From an uncultured Elusimicrobiales bacterium (GTDB lineage: Bacteria > Elusimicrobiota > Elusimicrobia > Elusimicrobiales > Elusimicrobiaceae), in NCBI GenBank assembly GCA_944324685.1, contig CALUXG010000034.1, positions 1-64,000 on the forward strand: a stretch of 64,000 nt of DNA, written 5' to 3'. This document shows, in pieces, positions 8,376-16,030 of the stretch (positions are counted from its first letter, which is position 1; every line of letters begins with the position of its first letter). A program made the position numbers and the translations under genes. The notes under the pieces were generated by a model. It saw only the letters and a list, made by a program, of their open reading frames with translations. It had not been told where the DNA came from and searched no databases.

Positions 8376-9269
8376 TTACAATAATTTTGTTTTCAGCCTG
8401 CCGGCCAAATTATCCAATTCTTCCAAAGAATGATATTGGATAACCAAAAAACCTTTGGACATATTTTTGGCATAACGCACTTCCACTTTCGTGCCTAAAG
8501 CCGCCTGCAAGTCATTTTCAAATGAAATAACCTCCGGCGGTTTTATAGATTTTTTGCCATTTGCCGGCTGCAGCAGAGCGCGGGCGGCGTCTTCCGCCTG
8601 ACGCACAGACATTTTCGTTTTTTTCATGCGCTGGAACAAGGTTTCCTTCTTATTTGGATCCGTTAGCATGAGGAGCGCACGGGCGTGCCCTTCCGTAATT
8701 ATTCCATCCTGTAAAGCGTCCTGAATGTGCTGGGGCAGCTCCAACAATCGCAATGAGTTGGAAATGGCTCCTTTGGACTTTCCGCAATACTGAGACAGAT
8801 CTGTTTGCGAAATACCGAATTTATTTATTAAATTCCTATACCCAAGCGCCGTTTCTATGGGATTCAAATCTTCCCGCTGTATATTTTCTATCAACGCCAA
8901 AGCACACATTTGCTGATCTGTCAGCGCTTTGTGTACCAAAGCGTCAATTTCCTGCAATCCGGCCAATTGACAGGCGCGAAAACGACGCTCTCCGACCACA
9001 ATTTCATATTTATCCATGCCCGCGTCATACACCACCACAATGGGCTGTGTAAGACCATGTTCCTGAATGGATTGCGCCAATTCCTGCAACTTGGCTTCAT
9101 CAAATACGCGCCGAGGCTGAAAACGGTTGGGAATAATTTTTGTCAAAGCGATTTTTTGTACGGAAGACCCCGACTCGGAATCCTGTCTGGAAACCGACGG
9201 GTTATTCAAAACTTCCTGCGTTTGTTTCAATAAAGCGTCTAAGCCTTTTCCTAGTGCCTGTCTGGCCAT
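8376..9269 (-). CDS. parB: Chromosome partitioning protein ParB (Spo0J)
   Basis: 297 residues. The N-terminus holds the ParA-stimulating motif (RQALGKGLDALLKQT). The CTPase/N-engagement domain follows, with IIPNRFQPRRVFDEAKLQEL and the GERRFRACQLAG motif, then a helix-turn-helix (KFGISQTDLSQYCGKSKGAI) that reads parS, then a C-terminal dimerisation region. ParB loads at parS, spreads as a CTP-dependent clamp and is moved by ParA. The start at 9269 has GGAGGATAA upstream; longer frames run into parA. Two parS-like palindromes lie 0.9 and 2.0 kb upstream. Confidence 0.96.
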   Translation of the reverse strand: MARQALGKGLDALLKQTQEVLNNPSVSRQDSESGSSVQKIALTKIIPNRFQPRRVFDEAKLQELAQSIQEHGLTQPIVVVYDAGMDKYEIVVGERRFRACQLAGLQEIDALVHKALTDQQMCALALIENIQREDLNPIETALGYRNLINKFGISQTDLSQYCGKSKGAISNSLRLLELPQHIQDALQDGIITEGHARALLMLTDPNKKETLFQRMKKTKMSVRQAEDAARALLQPANGKKSIKPPEVISFENDLQAALGTKVEVRYAKNMSKGFLVIQYHSLEELDNLAGRLKTKLL

Positions 9270-9273
9270 ACTG

Positions 9274-10107
9274 TTATCCTCCAAAATCGTAATTAAAACT
9301 GTCCGATACGGACATTTCGGGTTTGATAAAATCCGACGCATGGGCGCCGCGCCTGTCTAGAAACTCTACCGCCAACTGCACATAGGCGTTTGCTCCACGG
9401 CAGGCCGGTTCATAATCAAATATGGATTGCCCATAACTCGGCGCTTCCGCCAAGCGGATATTGCGCGGAATAGGCGTTTTATATACTTGTGGCCCCATAT
9501 AACGGCTGACTTCGGCAAATACTTGCTTTGACAGGTTCATGCGGGCATCATACATGGTCAGTACGCCGCCGTCCATTTTTAAGTTATGATTCAAAAATTG
9601 TTTAATCTTGGAGACTGTCATCATAAAATGCGCCAAACCTTCCATGGCATAATATTCACACTGTACCGGCGTAATCACGCTGTCAGCAGCCATAAGGGCG
9701 TTCAATGTTAACAGTCCCAGTGAGGGAGGACAATCTATAATAATATAGCGATACATTTTGCGCAAAGGTATTAATACTTCCCGCAGCATATTCTCACGAC
9801 CGCGGACATTGACCAGTTCCACTTCCGCCCCCGCCAAATTTTTACAGGTTGGCAAAATATCCAACATTTCATTAGAGCTTTGCTTGACAACTTCTTCAAA
9901 AGAGGCATTCTTTGTTAATAAATGGTAAACGGATTTCTCTCCATCAGCAAGACTGATACCCAAACCGGACCCTGCATTGCCCTGTGGATCAAAGTCCACC
10001 AACAAGACTTCTTGATCTAAGTAAGCCAAGGCATATGCCAAATTAATGGCCGTAGTGGTTTTTCCCACACCGCCTTTTTGATTTGCAATAGCTACAATCT
10101 CTCCCAT
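9274..10107 (-). CDS. parA: Chromosome partitioning ATPase ParA (Soj)
   Basis: 277-residue deviant Walker ATPase. Residues 8-18 are the P-loop NQKGGVGKTTT with the signature lysine, Walker A' is in LLVDFDPQGNAGSGLG, and the Walker B-like strand is YIIIDCPPSLGLLTLNAL. ParA binds DNA non-specifically and drives ParB-parS complexes apart. A strong GGAGGT ribosome site lies 6 nt before the ATG, and parB begins 4 nt after the stop. The 30-odd C-terminal residues after VEFLDRRG are not typical and look poorly conserved. Confidence 0.96.
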   Translation of the reverse strand: MGEIVAIANQKGGVGKTTTAINLAYALAYLDQEVLLVDFDPQGNAGSGLGISLADGEKSVYHLLTKNASFEEVVKQSSNEMLDILPTCKNLAGAEVELVNVRGRENMLREVLIPLRKMYRYIIIDCPPSLGLLTLNALMAADSVITPVQCEYYAMEGLAHFMMTVSKIKQFLNHNLKMDGGVLTMYDARMNLSKQVFAEVSRYMGPQVYKTPIPRNIRLAEAPSYGQSIFDYEPACRGANAYVQLAVEFLDRRGAHASDFIKPEMSVSDSFNYDFGG

Positions 10108-10160
10108 AATACCTCCATAAGGATATTAAAACATAAATTATAAAGAAAAGCAATATCTTT

Positions 10161-10176
10161 GTTTTCACGTGAAAAC
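10161..10176. promoter_or_regulatory. parS-like palindrome 1
   Basis: The perfect 16-bp palindrome GTTTTCACGTGAAAAC is extended by TTT/AAA on each side. The core TTTCACGTGAAA is that of canonical parS; the two outer positions on each arm differ from TGTTTCACGTGAAACA. It sits in the parA-lepB intergenic region 54 nt upstream of parA. The same 16-mer recurs at 11249. Confidence 0.85.
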
Positions 10177-10209
10177 AAAAACAGGCCTTGTGCAAAAGCC
10201 TGTTAATTA

Positions 10210-10218
10210 TGTGGATAA
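10210..10218 (-). promoter_or_regulatory. DnaA box, perfect consensus
   Basis: TGTGGATAA, the complement of TTATCCACA, lies in the parA-lepB intergenic region 34 nt from parS site 1. It may titrate DnaA or link its activity to parAB expression; a single 9-mer could also be chance. Confidence 0.5.
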
Positions 10219-10259
10219 GTGTCAACTCAAAAACTATTTGCGTATGCAATATGCAAATT

Positions 10260-11237
10260 TTATTTTATCCATCTTATCCGGTTCAGAGGCCAATGGATAA
10301 ACCAAGCGGTTCCTTTGATATTCTGCCTTGGAACCGGTCCCCAAAAACGAGAATCACAGGAATTATCCCTATTGTCTCCCATCGCAAAATAAGAATTTTC
10401 AGGAACAATGACGGGGCCAAAATCATCCCGCAAAGCCAGCCCGAACACTTTTTCCAGTTTTCGCTCTTCCCATAAAGCTTGATATAAGTTTTGCGGCAGT
10501 TCTTCTTCCGCATGCAGGCGTTGTACAGGCTCAAAAACCTCATATCCGTGTTCTGCTTCCCGCTCATCATTGATATACAATATCCCGTCTTTTACCTCCA
10601 CCTTGTCCCCGGGCATTGCAACGACACGTTTGACATAATCCCGCCCATATTGAGGCCCACCGCAATTTATTTGTTCCGGAGAATCTGCTGGAAAAGTAAA
10701 CACTATAATATCTCCTAATGATATCGGTTTCCATTCCGCAAAGCGTATTTGGGTCAAAGGAATACGAAAACCATAGGCGGCTTTATTTACAAACAGATGA
10801 TCCCCTATAAGCAACGTATTTTCCATAGAAGCGGACGGAATCTTAAACGCTTGGACAAAAAAGAACATTACAAAAGCCGCTACAAAACCGGCAAAATATA
10901 CAGTGTTTGCCCAATCCAAATCCGATTTGATTATAGGCTTTCTCTGTTCCGCGTTTTTCTTTTTAGCCGAAAAAAAGCCATATATTGCCGCGGCAGCTAT
11001 AGCTAAACAAATCAAAATTGTTTTTGTAGACACCCCTCTCCCTTCCAATACCGGAGCGGCGCTTTGAGTAATAAAACTAAAAATATAATAGGCACAACCT
11101 AAAATTAAAAATAAAAATACGGCATGCCACAACCCAAAATAAATATTCTTTTCCAAACGATTTTTCTTAAAAAGCCATTTACTAAGCCAAGAAAAAGCAT
11201 ACATAATGCATGCGGCAACAAAAAGTCTTTGCTCCAT
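10260..11237 (-). CDS. lepB: Signal peptidase I
   Basis: 325 residues, longer than most. It has three or four membrane helices (about residues 5-22, 32-58, 72-92 and 112-130) before the periplasmic S26 catalytic domain. The nucleophile Ser is in KIPSASMENTLL (near residue 136) and the general-base Lys in YVKRVVAMPGDKVEV. The last box is YFAMGDNRDNSCDSRFWGPV. It removes Sec and Tat signal peptides, such as those of the barrels in this window. An insert of about 50 residues separates boxes D and E. AAGGAGC precedes the ATG. Confidence 0.95.
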   Translation of the reverse strand: MEQRLFVAACIMYAFSWLSKWLFKKNRLEKNIYFGLWHAVFLFLILGCAYYIFSFITQSAAPVLEGRGVSTKTILICLAIAAAAIYGFFSAKKKNAEQRKPIIKSDLDWANTVYFAGFVAAFVMFFFVQAFKIPSASMENTLLIGDHLFVNKAAYGFRIPLTQIRFAEWKPISLGDIIVFTFPADSPEQINCGGPQYGRDYVKRVVAMPGDKVEVKDGILYINDEREAEHGYEVFEPVQRLHAEEELPQNLYQALWEERKLEKVFGLALRDDFGPVIVPENSYFAMGDNRDNSCDSRFWGPVPRQNIKGTAWFIHWPLNRIRWIK

Positions 11238-11248
11238 AACTGCTCCTT

Positions 11249-11264
11249 GTTTTCACGTGAAAAC
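11249..11264. promoter_or_regulatory. parS-like palindrome 2
   Basis: Exact second copy of GTTTTCACGTGAAAAC, between lepB and the glycosyltransferase gene. Its last base is also the last base of the glycosyltransferase stop codon on the other strand. The distance to site 1 is 1,088 bp. Confidence 0.85.
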
Positions 11265-12367
11265 TATTTTATTTCTTCATATATTTTCAAATAAACTTGC
11301 GCCGGATTTGGATAAAATCTTTGAATGCGGGCCGAGGATTCTTCCCCCATTTTTTTACGCAATACCTTATTTTCCGCCATTTCCGCCATCAAAGCGCTTA
11401 ATAAAACCGAATCTTGCTCATTACATACAAAACCATTTATCCCGTGCCGTATCAGAAGTGGCATATCTCCCACTTTACTAACAATAGCAGGCAGACCACA
11501 TGAACAAGCTTCTAATAAAAACATGGGCAAACTTTCAACGAAAGAAACTAATACCGCCACATCAGATACTAACAAAAAAGGATATATATCACTTACTTCT
11601 CCTGTAAAAAATACCTTTTTTTCCAAAGCATGGCTGCGGACAAATTCCGCCAAATCTTCTTTTTCCGGTCCGTCTCCGCACAGCAGGAGCTTTACCCGTG
11701 CATTTTTAGCTGCTACGGACGCAAAACTCTGTAAAAGAAGTCTATGATTTTTTTCTTTAGACAAACGGGCGGCGCAAACAAACACTACGTCTTGCGCCGA
11801 AAACCCCCATTTTTCTCTTTCTTTCGTTTGCAGATGAACGTTTGGGCGAAATATATGTCTATCCACGCCATTGGTTACCAGACGCACTTTTTTATCGGAA
11901 TATTTTTGTTTCTGCAGCAGATACGCTTTGGTGGCTTGCGATTCCGCCGCGCTGATATTATCTTCTTCTTTCAGCGCGCGGTCTATCAGACGCAAAAAGA
12001 AATTCTTTCGAGATAAATCATAATGCGGCGTCGTTAATAAAGTAAACGGTAGGCGCCGTTTCGCCAAACGGCATAATTGTATGGCGCGGTACAACATGGC
12101 ATGCACGATGTCCGGACCAAAACTTTCTATTTCCTGCATCAAACGCACTAGCACGCCGGCCGTTTCCAAAGGACGAATTTTTCCGACCAAATGCAGGCTG
12201 ATCACGTCCAGTCCTGCCTGCCGCATGTCTGCACCTACGGCTCCCAGCGGTTTTAAGGAAATAACCTTCACCGTATGTCCTTGTTTTTGCGCGTACAAAG
12301 CCAAAGCGCGCAAAGCGGTTTCGGCTCCGCCCGTTTCCGTGGAGGAAGAAACGTATAAAATCTTCAT
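11264..12367 (-). CDS. GT4-type glycosyltransferase
   Basis: 367 residues with a GT-B fold. The N-terminal Rossmann domain opens MKILYVSSSTETGGAETALR with the family glycine loop. The C-terminal nucleotide-binding domain has VFVCAARLSKEKNHRLLLQSF and the EX7E-type segment SFVESLPMFLLEACSCGLPAIVS. It probably adds a sugar to a lipid-linked or cell-surface glycan; donor and acceptor are unknown. The start at 12367 is 10 nt downstream of a TGCTATAAT -10 element, and there is no Shine-Dalgarno, so a leaderless message is possible. The gene is isolated from the polysaccharide cluster. Confidence 0.88.
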   Translation of the reverse strand: MKILYVSSSTETGGAETALRALALYAQKQGHTVKVISLKPLGAVGADMRQAGLDVISLHLVGKIRPLETAGVLVRLMQEIESFGPDIVHAMLYRAIQLCRLAKRRLPFTLLTTPHYDLSRKNFFLRLIDRALKEEDNISAAESQATKAYLLQKQKYSDKKVRLVTNGVDRHIFRPNVHLQTKEREKWGFSAQDVVFVCAARLSKEKNHRLLLQSFASVAAKNARVKLLLCGDGPEKEDLAEFVRSHALEKKVFFTGEVSDIYPFLLVSDVAVLVSFVESLPMFLLEACSCGLPAIVSKVGDMPLLIRHGINGFVCNEQDSVLLSALMAEMAENKVLRKKMGEESSARIQRFYPNPAQVYLKIYEEIK

Positions 12368-12514
12368 GATTTTATTATAGCAAAGTACCCTTTTCCGCAC
12401 GAAGCGAAAAACGCGCAAAGCGAAGCCGAATGAGAAAAGAAAAACCGTATACGGACAAACAAAATCCGTCTAAGGCCTTGAATATATTTTTACCGAAAAA
12501 GGATGTTTGTTTGA

Positions 12515-12970
12515 TTATCTTTCAGTCCACTTCAAATAACAAGCCGTCCCTACTTGACAGTCAACAGCGCCTAAGGCATTGCAAATCTTTGCATAGGCCG
12601 CACTTACGCCGGGTTTACAATAAACAGGCGGTTTGGGAAAATCTATCGTCTGTACAGCGATGAAACTGGGACCTTTTCTTCCGTTCGCCGCAATATCTAT
12701 ATGGCCATCGGCAAATTTAACAATATCATACGTATAATGCGACGAACCGGTCGGGAATTGCACGGTTAACAGATCTGCATTGTCCGTTAGTTCGCCGTTT
12801 TGCATATAATATAAATTTTCCGCTTCTGCTATATCATACAAAACGCTTAAGGCTTCGGCAGCACGGGCTTTTCCCACGGCTCTTTGATATTGCGGCAAAG
12901 CGATGGCCGCCAAAATGCCAATAATCAGCACCACAACCAACAGTTCAATTAAAGTAAAACCTTTTTTCAT
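12515..12970 (-). CDS. Type IV pilin-like protein (pseudopilin) 1
   Basis: 151 residues. A class III signal MKKG|FTLIELLVVVLIIGI gives prepilin-peptidase cleavage after Gly4 and Glu at mature position 5, followed by a hydrophobic helix to about residue 28. The globular C-terminal part is unlike known pilins and has four Cys (two possible disulfides). Elusimicrobiota encode many such PilE-like proteins; their role (pilus, secretion or competence) is mostly unknown. AGGAAG is the ribosome site. The N-terminus and the 90-nt upstream leader closely match those of the pseudopilin gene at 33641. No assembly genes are nearby. Confidence 0.9.
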   Translation of the reverse strand: MKKGFTLIELLVVVLIIGILAAIALPQYQRAVGKARAAEALSVLYDIAEAENLYYMQNGELTDNADLLTVQFPTGSSHYTYDIVKFADGHIDIAANGRKGPSFIAVQTIDFPKPPVYCKPGVSAAYAKICNALGAVDCQVGTACYLKWTER

Positions 12971-13060
12971 TTTTTTCTTCCTATAACTGCGTTTAATCGT
13001 TCAAAAACACGTATCAGCGGCGTTTGTTTTTCCGCCATGTATAGGGTATCAAAAAAAAAC
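12971..13060 (-). promoter_or_regulatory. Conserved pseudopilin leader, copy 1
   Basis: 90 nt directly upstream of pseudopilin 1. Read on the minus strand it runs T9, GATACCCTATACATGGCG, an A-rich loop, CGCCGCT, then GTGTTTTTGAACGATTA and the ribosome site. By eye it is close to 87% identical to positions 33552-33640, with one single-base gap. TATACA could be a -10 box. GGCG and CGCC can form a short hairpin. Confidence 0.75.
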
Positions 13061-13211
13061 AAATCAAGGCATATCCGTTTTTCAGCCAATAAACGGAAAC
13101 GGCATAACAATTCTGAAAACCATAGAAAGGACCGGCCAGCAAACGGACAAAAACTGCATTAGCCTCCCAGCCGCTTATCTTTTACTTTCACGCCATATCT
13201 ATACAAGCAGC

Positions 13212-13241
13212 AAAAAAGCGGAACAAAATTTGTTCCGCTTT
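13212..13241 (-). terminator. Rho-independent terminator of the redox operon
   Basis: AAAGCGGAACAAA and TTTGTTCCGCTTT form a 13-bp stem with a very small loop, followed on the minus strand by a T run. It lies 23 nt after the rubredoxin stop. Confidence 0.93.
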
Positions 13242-13264
13242 CACTATAAGCAAAGATCAGAAAT

Positions 13265-13423
13265 TTACTCGGCGGGTTTAAACTGATCTTTGCCCACGCC
13301 GCAAACGGGGCAGGTCCAATCCACCGGCAAATCTTCAAATTTCGTGCCTGCGGCTATATTGTGTTCCGGATCTCCGACAGCGGGGTCATATACGTACCCG
13401 CAAACTTCACATATATATTTCAT
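13265..13423 (-). CDS. Rubredoxin
   Basis: 52 residues, translated from the minus strand: [20 protein letters not shown] and onward. Both iron-binding knuckles are present (CEVCGY near residue 5 and [11 protein letters not shown] near residue 38), with the usual [11 protein letters not shown] segment between them. It is a one-electron carrier with an Fe(Cys)4 centre. It is the last gene of the oxygen-defence operon, 57 nt after the flavin reductase gene, so it likely shuttles electrons to the flavodiiron protein and superoxide reductase encoded upstream. Confidence 0.96.
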   Translation of the reverse strand: MKYICEVCGYVYDPAVGDPEHNIAAGTKFEDLPVDWTCPVCGVGKDQFKPAE

Positions 13424-13480
13424 AAAACTTCCTCCTGTCATGTAACTGTGTATTTGCTTAAAATATTTTACCGTCCGCGT

Positions 13481-13996
13481 TTAGCTGTGGGTAGCGCCTT
13501 TGGGAGCTTTGCCCTTAATGACAGTATGATAATATTCATACGTCATAGGTATTCCGTTCGGCACATGAAAACATAGAGCATCTTGTACCGGTCCGACAAA
13601 CAAAGTATGTGTGCCGACGTCCAAAGTTTGCTCCACCTTTACTTCCAGACTGCTCAGCGTATGTTGTTTAATCAGCACACAGCCCGACGGGCCTCTGACC
13701 CATTCCACACCCGCCAATTTATCAAAATTGCGTCCGGTACGGAAACCAAACCTGCCGATAAACGGCAAATCGGCCGTTTGGGCCAGCGGCATGGCCGCAA
13801 AAATGCGACTTTTGGTAATAATTTCATGCGTCAGGCTTTCTTTATTGACGGAAATGGCCACGCGGGCGGGATCTGCCGTTACCTGAAAAACGGTATTTAC
13901 AATCATGGCATTATCTCGTCCGTCATGTGAAGAAGTAACAATATACAGCCCATAGGTGATAAAACCTAAACCGTCTGCAATCGTTTTTTCCACCAT
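13481..13996 (-). CDS. Flavin reductase-domain protein (rubredoxin reductase type)
   Basis: 171 residues with the FMN-binding flavin reductase fold: MIVNTVFQVTADPARVAISVNKES is the typical N-terminal strand pair, and GVEWVRGPSGCVLIKQH and HTLFVGPVQDA follow. It resembles the flavin reductase half of the high-molecular-weight rubredoxin (Hrb) of Moorella, here encoded separately from rubredoxin. Likely role: NAD(P)H:rubredoxin oxidoreduction. It lies 21 nt downstream of fprA. Confidence 0.85.
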   Translation of the reverse strand: MVEKTIADGLGFITYGLYIVTSSHDGRDNAMIVNTVFQVTADPARVAISVNKESLTHEIITKSRIFAAMPLAQTADLPFIGRFGFRTGRNFDKLAGVEWVRGPSGCVLIKQHTLSSLEVKVEQTLDVGTHTLFVGPVQDALCFHVPNGIPMTYEYYHTVIKGKAPKGATHS

Positions 13997-14017
13997 GCTG
14001 CTCCTCCGTTCTGCTGT

Positions 14018-15211
14018 TTATTTTAGTTGTTCGGCAATCTTTTTGCTGACCGTCAATCCCAACTCTTTACACGCCTGAAGCGTCTTTTCGTCAGGTACAA
14101 ACTGAGACGTGATTATAGGAGCCGCCTGTTCCACATGCATAGCTTGCAAGGTGTCGGCCAACGCTTTCACGGGGGCAGGATTCCAGCCATATGAACCAAA
14201 AGCGCCTCCCACCAAATATTTCTTTTTCAGGCCTTTTAAGTAGCACAAAACATCTGCCATAGACGGAAAAATTTCGGAATTTAATACCGGAGAACCGATA
14301 ATCAGTCCCCGACTGTCTAATAATTCCGTCGCCACATCGCTGCGGTGGCAGGCATGCATGGACAATAATTTGACCTCCGTTCCTCCTAAACGCAATCCTT
14401 CTGCCACATATTGCGCCATCGTTTGTGTGCTGCCCCACATGGTATCATATACGACAATGGCTTTATTTTTAGGAGCTTGGGCCGCCCATTTGGCATACAA
14501 ATTGACAATTTTTGACGGGTCTTTTCTCCATACAAAACCGTGATCCGGCGCAATAATTTTAGGAGAAAGCCCCATTTTTGTTACCGTATCCAAAAAGCGC
14601 AATACGATATCCGAATACGGCAGCACAATATTGGCATAGTATTTCTCCGCTTCATAAAGCCACAAACGTTCTTCATTTTCATCATCAAACAATTTGCCGG
14701 TCGCATAATGCATGCCAAACACGTCATTGGTAAACAATACATTTTCCTTTTCCAAATATGAAAACATGCTGTCCGGCCAATGCAGCATGCGCGCTTCTAC
14801 AAACGAAACCGTATCGCCGCCCACATCAATCCGGTCTCCGGTTTTAACTGTTTTCATGGGAAAATTCGGATACAACTGAGCCGTCAAATCTTTCAGTCCC
14901 ATATCGGAACAATAAATTTCTTTGGGCTGTATGGCAGCAACCGCTTGGGGCAGCGCGCCGGAATGGTCCATCTCCGAATGATTGGAAATAATAATCTCTA
15001 TTTTTTTAGGATCAATGACGCTGGCGATACGGGCCATCATTTCCGGATAAAATTCTTTTTTGACCGTATCAATTAAGGTTGGCTTTTCACTTAATATTAA
15101 AAAAGCATTGTATGTGGTGCCTCTCTTGGTGGAATATCCGTGAAAATCCCGTATATTCCAGTCAATAGCCCCCACCCAATATACTTTATCTGTAATCTTG
15201 ACAGCCTGCAT
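14018..15211 (-). CDS. fprA: Flavodiiron protein (A-type flavoprotein, O2/NO reductase)
   Basis: 397 residues in two domains. The N-terminal metallo-beta-lactamase-like domain has the diiron ligands: SNHSEMDHSGALP (HxExDH) near residue 80, a His in ARMLHWPDSM, an Asp in FTNDVFGMHYATG and a His in APDHGFVW. The C-terminal flavodoxin domain starts at about residue 250 with AIVVYDTMWGSTQTMA. It reduces O2 to water (or NO to N2O) with electrons from rubredoxin. AAGGAGA precedes the ATG. A 7-bp GC hairpin (15239-15257) separates it from the upstream dfx gene and may stabilise or process the message. Confidence 0.96.
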   Translation of the reverse strand: MQAVKITDKVYWVGAIDWNIRDFHGYSTKRGTTYNAFLILSEKPTLIDTVKKEFYPEMMARIASVIDPKKIEIIISNHSEMDHSGALPQAVAAIQPKEIYCSDMGLKDLTAQLYPNFPMKTVKTGDRIDVGGDTVSFVEARMLHWPDSMFSYLEKENVLFTNDVFGMHYATGKLFDDENEERLWLYEAEKYYANIVLPYSDIVLRFLDTVTKMGLSPKIIAPDHGFVWRKDPSKIVNLYAKWAAQAPKNKAIVVYDTMWGSTQTMAQYVAEGLRLGGTEVKLLSMHACHRSDVATELLDSRGLIIGSPVLNSEIFPSMADVLCYLKGLKKKYLVGGAFGSYGWNPAPVKALADTLQAMHVEQAAPIITSQFVPDEKTLQACKELGLTVSKKIAEQLK

Positions 15212-15266
15212 AGTTTCTCCTTTTTATCCATACGAAATCCCCGCCAATACGGCGGGGAATGAAATC

Positions 15267-15653
15267 TTAATTTTTTGCTTCCCAAAGACCGTGCAAATTG
15301 CAATATTCGCGGACGGTAACACTGTCTGAATCAGAAATAAACACCGCCTCGGGAGCTTCCCCGGGTTTTAAGTATTTGCGCTGCACCTTTCCGCACTTAT
15401 TGCATATCAGTTCAATCCATTCTATCCAATGCGCTTCCAGCATCGGATGCGCCACGGAACCTACTTTTATTTTGTAACCGTTCTGCGTTTTTTCAATGAC
15501 GGGAACATGTTTTTCCGTTGCACCGTCCGTTGTGCCGGCTGTTTGTTTTTCCATAGGCTGTCCGCAGCAAACCAGTTCTCCTTTAGCCGCATGAACCACT
15601 TCTACGATGTTTCCGCATATTTTACATTTATAAATTTCACCCATTTGCGTCAT
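15267..15653 (-). CDS. dfx: Desulfoferrodoxin (superoxide reductase, 2Fe type)
   Basis: 128 residues. The N-terminal desulforedoxin domain has CKICG and VCCGQ (Fe-Cys4). The catalytic domain has EKHVP with the Glu-Lys-His motif, VAHPM, HWIEWI and the late CNLHGLW that supply the His4-Cys site. It reduces superoxide to peroxide without making O2. It is the first gene of the operon. The ATG at 15653 follows AAGGAGTGGAG; a second ATG 9 nt later is possible. The promoter TTGAAA-16-TATAAA (minus strand) overlaps a 28-bp palindrome. Confidence 0.96.
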   Translation of the reverse strand: MTQMGEIYKCKICGNIVEVVHAAKGELVCCGQPMEKQTAGTTDGATEKHVPVIEKTQNGYKIKVGSVAHPMLEAHWIEWIELICNKCGKVQRKYLKPGEAPEAVFISDSDSVTVREYCNLHGLWEAKN

Positions 15654-15685
15654 ACTCCACTCCTTTTTCTTAATTTATACTTTAT

Positions 15686-15713
15686 TATACTTTGTTTTCA
15701 AAACTGCAGTATA
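15686..15713. promoter_or_regulatory. Palindromic operator candidate in the dfx promoter
   Basis: Imperfect 28-bp palindrome: TATACT and AGTATA at the ends with GTTTT/AAAAC inside. It spans the predicted -35/-10 of the dfx operon on the minus strand, so a bound protein would block transcription. A redox- or metal-responsive repressor such as PerR/Fur is plausible from the genes controlled, but the sequence is not a textbook Fur box. Confidence 0.5.
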
Positions 15714-16030
15714 CACAATAAATAAGAAAATTTCTTATTTATTATACTAATTTTATTTTTATTATAATTTGTTTCTTTTTTATTTGGCAATATAAAAAAC
15801 AGATTATATTCAGTAATATGCTGTGGATAACTGCCCATTTCTTATTTTTACGCATTAAAATACAATTTTTTGTTGTTTTTTACGGAAACAGTATCCCCCC
15901 TGCTGGTTTGAAAAAAAATTTCATTTTTGTGCATTTTGAGTTCTTAAAAGACAAAATAGTGTTTTACGGTTGACGGGTATGCCAATAATTGATAAGATGA
16001 ATGTATTCTTATATTTAGGCGGATATTTTT
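15714..16030. other. Candidate oriC, upstream part
   Basis: 317 nt without genes between dfx (-) and dnaA (+). It holds a very AT-rich stretch at about 15717-15820, a perfect 27-nt AT palindrome at 15717-15743 (13-bp arms) and one perfect DnaA box TGTGGATAA at 15822-15830. Gene direction changes here: the redox, lepB and par genes point left, dnaA to atpC point right. The dnaA promoter is probably within 15970-16015 (TTGACG with TAAGAT downstream). Confidence 0.6.

Noticed and set aside
12430-12663. 77-residue plus-strand frame
   Set aside because: Overlaps the 3' end of pseudopilin 1 on the other strand and has no ribosome site or homology.
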